Of a stretch of DNA of 42,362 nucleotides, positions 42,211 through 42,362 are shown in pieces. The translations under genes were made by a program, and so were the position numbers. Each line of letters opens with the position of its first letter. Within the stretch, counting starts at the first letter, position 1. The notes beneath the pieces are model-generated. The model did no database searches. It saw only the letters and a program-made list of their open reading frames with translations, and was not told the origin of the DNA. The DNA lies in NCBI GenBank assembly GCA_900290245.1, contig OKRB01000113.1:1-42362 (forward strand). Direction: 5' to 3'. Source of the DNA: Candidatus Sulfuritelmatomonas gaucii (GTDB lineage Bacteria; Acidobacteriota; Terriglobia; Terriglobales; Acidobacteriaceae).

Positions 42211-42230
42211 GTACGGGCTTCAGCCCGTAC
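42211..42230. repeat. Palindromic repeat between rfbB and rfbA
   Basis: GTACGGGCTTCAGCCCGTAC is a 9-bp perfect stem and differs by one base from the copy at 22608-22627. Confidence 0.75.
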
Positions 42231-42285
42231 AATTCCCGCTGCCTGAGCCTCTCGGGGCTCTATCCCTTGTTGCAAAGCTCGCTCC

Positions 42286-42362
42286 CTACACACGTTGCCG
42301 CTCCGCATAGTTCTTCGCGATCCACTCCCGATACGCCCCGGTTCGCACGCTGTTCACCCACT
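42286..42362 (-). CDS. rfbB: RfbB C-terminal end, dTDP-glucose 4,6-dehydratase (partial)
   Basis: The minus-strand frame entering from the right edge ends WVNSVRTGAYREWIAKNY, then AERQRV and TAG at 42286-42288. This is the usual end of dTDP-glucose 4,6-dehydratase (compare the typical W-x-x-x-NY tail). It is the second step of the rhamnose pathway and fits the next genes rfbA and rfbC. Only 25 codons are visible. Confidence 0.75.
   Translation of the reverse strand, partial: WVNSVRTGAYREWIAKNYAERQRV

Overview
The window looks like a chromosome segment of an acidobacterium (Terriglobia/Acidobacteriaceae-like). Reasons: moderately high G+C, a VWFA protein of the acidobacterial TIGR03436 type, an ECF sigma factor of the kind that travels with Ser/Thr kinases, conserved 'acidobacterial hypothetical' proteins, a Gram-negative envelope gene (lpxD) and many dispersed short palindromic repeats. 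No tRNA, rRNA or CRISPR array was seen.

Layout. 1-750: the end of an unidentified gene, then a 660-bp non-coding stretch with direct repeats and GGTTAC/GTAACC palindromes. 750-3908: an ECF sigma factor (minus), a secreted protein with a clear terminator, and a Ser/Thr kinase whose C-terminus is cut off. 3909-6392: a 2484-bp IS1-family-like transposon with perfect 16-bp inverted ends. It carries three cargo genes (a basic KGG-motif protein, an SDH-family Clp-fold protease and a 72-aa protein) upstream of the transposase. Its right end cuts the C-terminus of a zinc-ribbon membrane protein. 7144-8560: a VWFA protein and a small conserved protein. 8631-15289 (minus): a flagellar export/basal-body cluster fliN-fliO-fliP-fliQ-fliR-flhB-flhA'-'flgG-flgA-flgH'-'flgL that carries two internal deletions. 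One cuts flhA and flgG; the other fuses flgH in frame to the end of flgL. 15488-17905: pdxS, an orphan cytochrome oxidase subunit III gene and a small conserved protein. 18218-33880: a long, tightly overlapping complex I operon, nuoACD-(hypothetical)-EFGHJKLMN, followed without a break by lpxD and a small lipoprotein gene. nuoB and nuoI are missing from it. 33998-35905: a MASE1-PAS-GGDEF diguanylate cyclase. 36083-42362 (minus): an exported protein, glutamate formimidoyltransferase, a PagL-like outer-membrane deacylase, yebC, a small membrane protein, and the dTDP-rhamnose genes rfbC, rfbA and the end of rfbB.

How it fits together. The nuo operon supplies most of respiratory complex I, but its quinone-side Fe-S subunits NuoB and NuoI must come from elsewhere. 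The flagellar genes look like a decaying set. The transposon is the most unusual object: the start of its cargo operon is a second copy of the transposase gene's own 5' end, and the genes on both sides are truncated, as expected if transposition was followed by an adjacent deletion. Several families of palindromic repeats lie in intergenic DNA, and some reach into coding ends (nuoM C-terminus, lipoprotein N-terminus).
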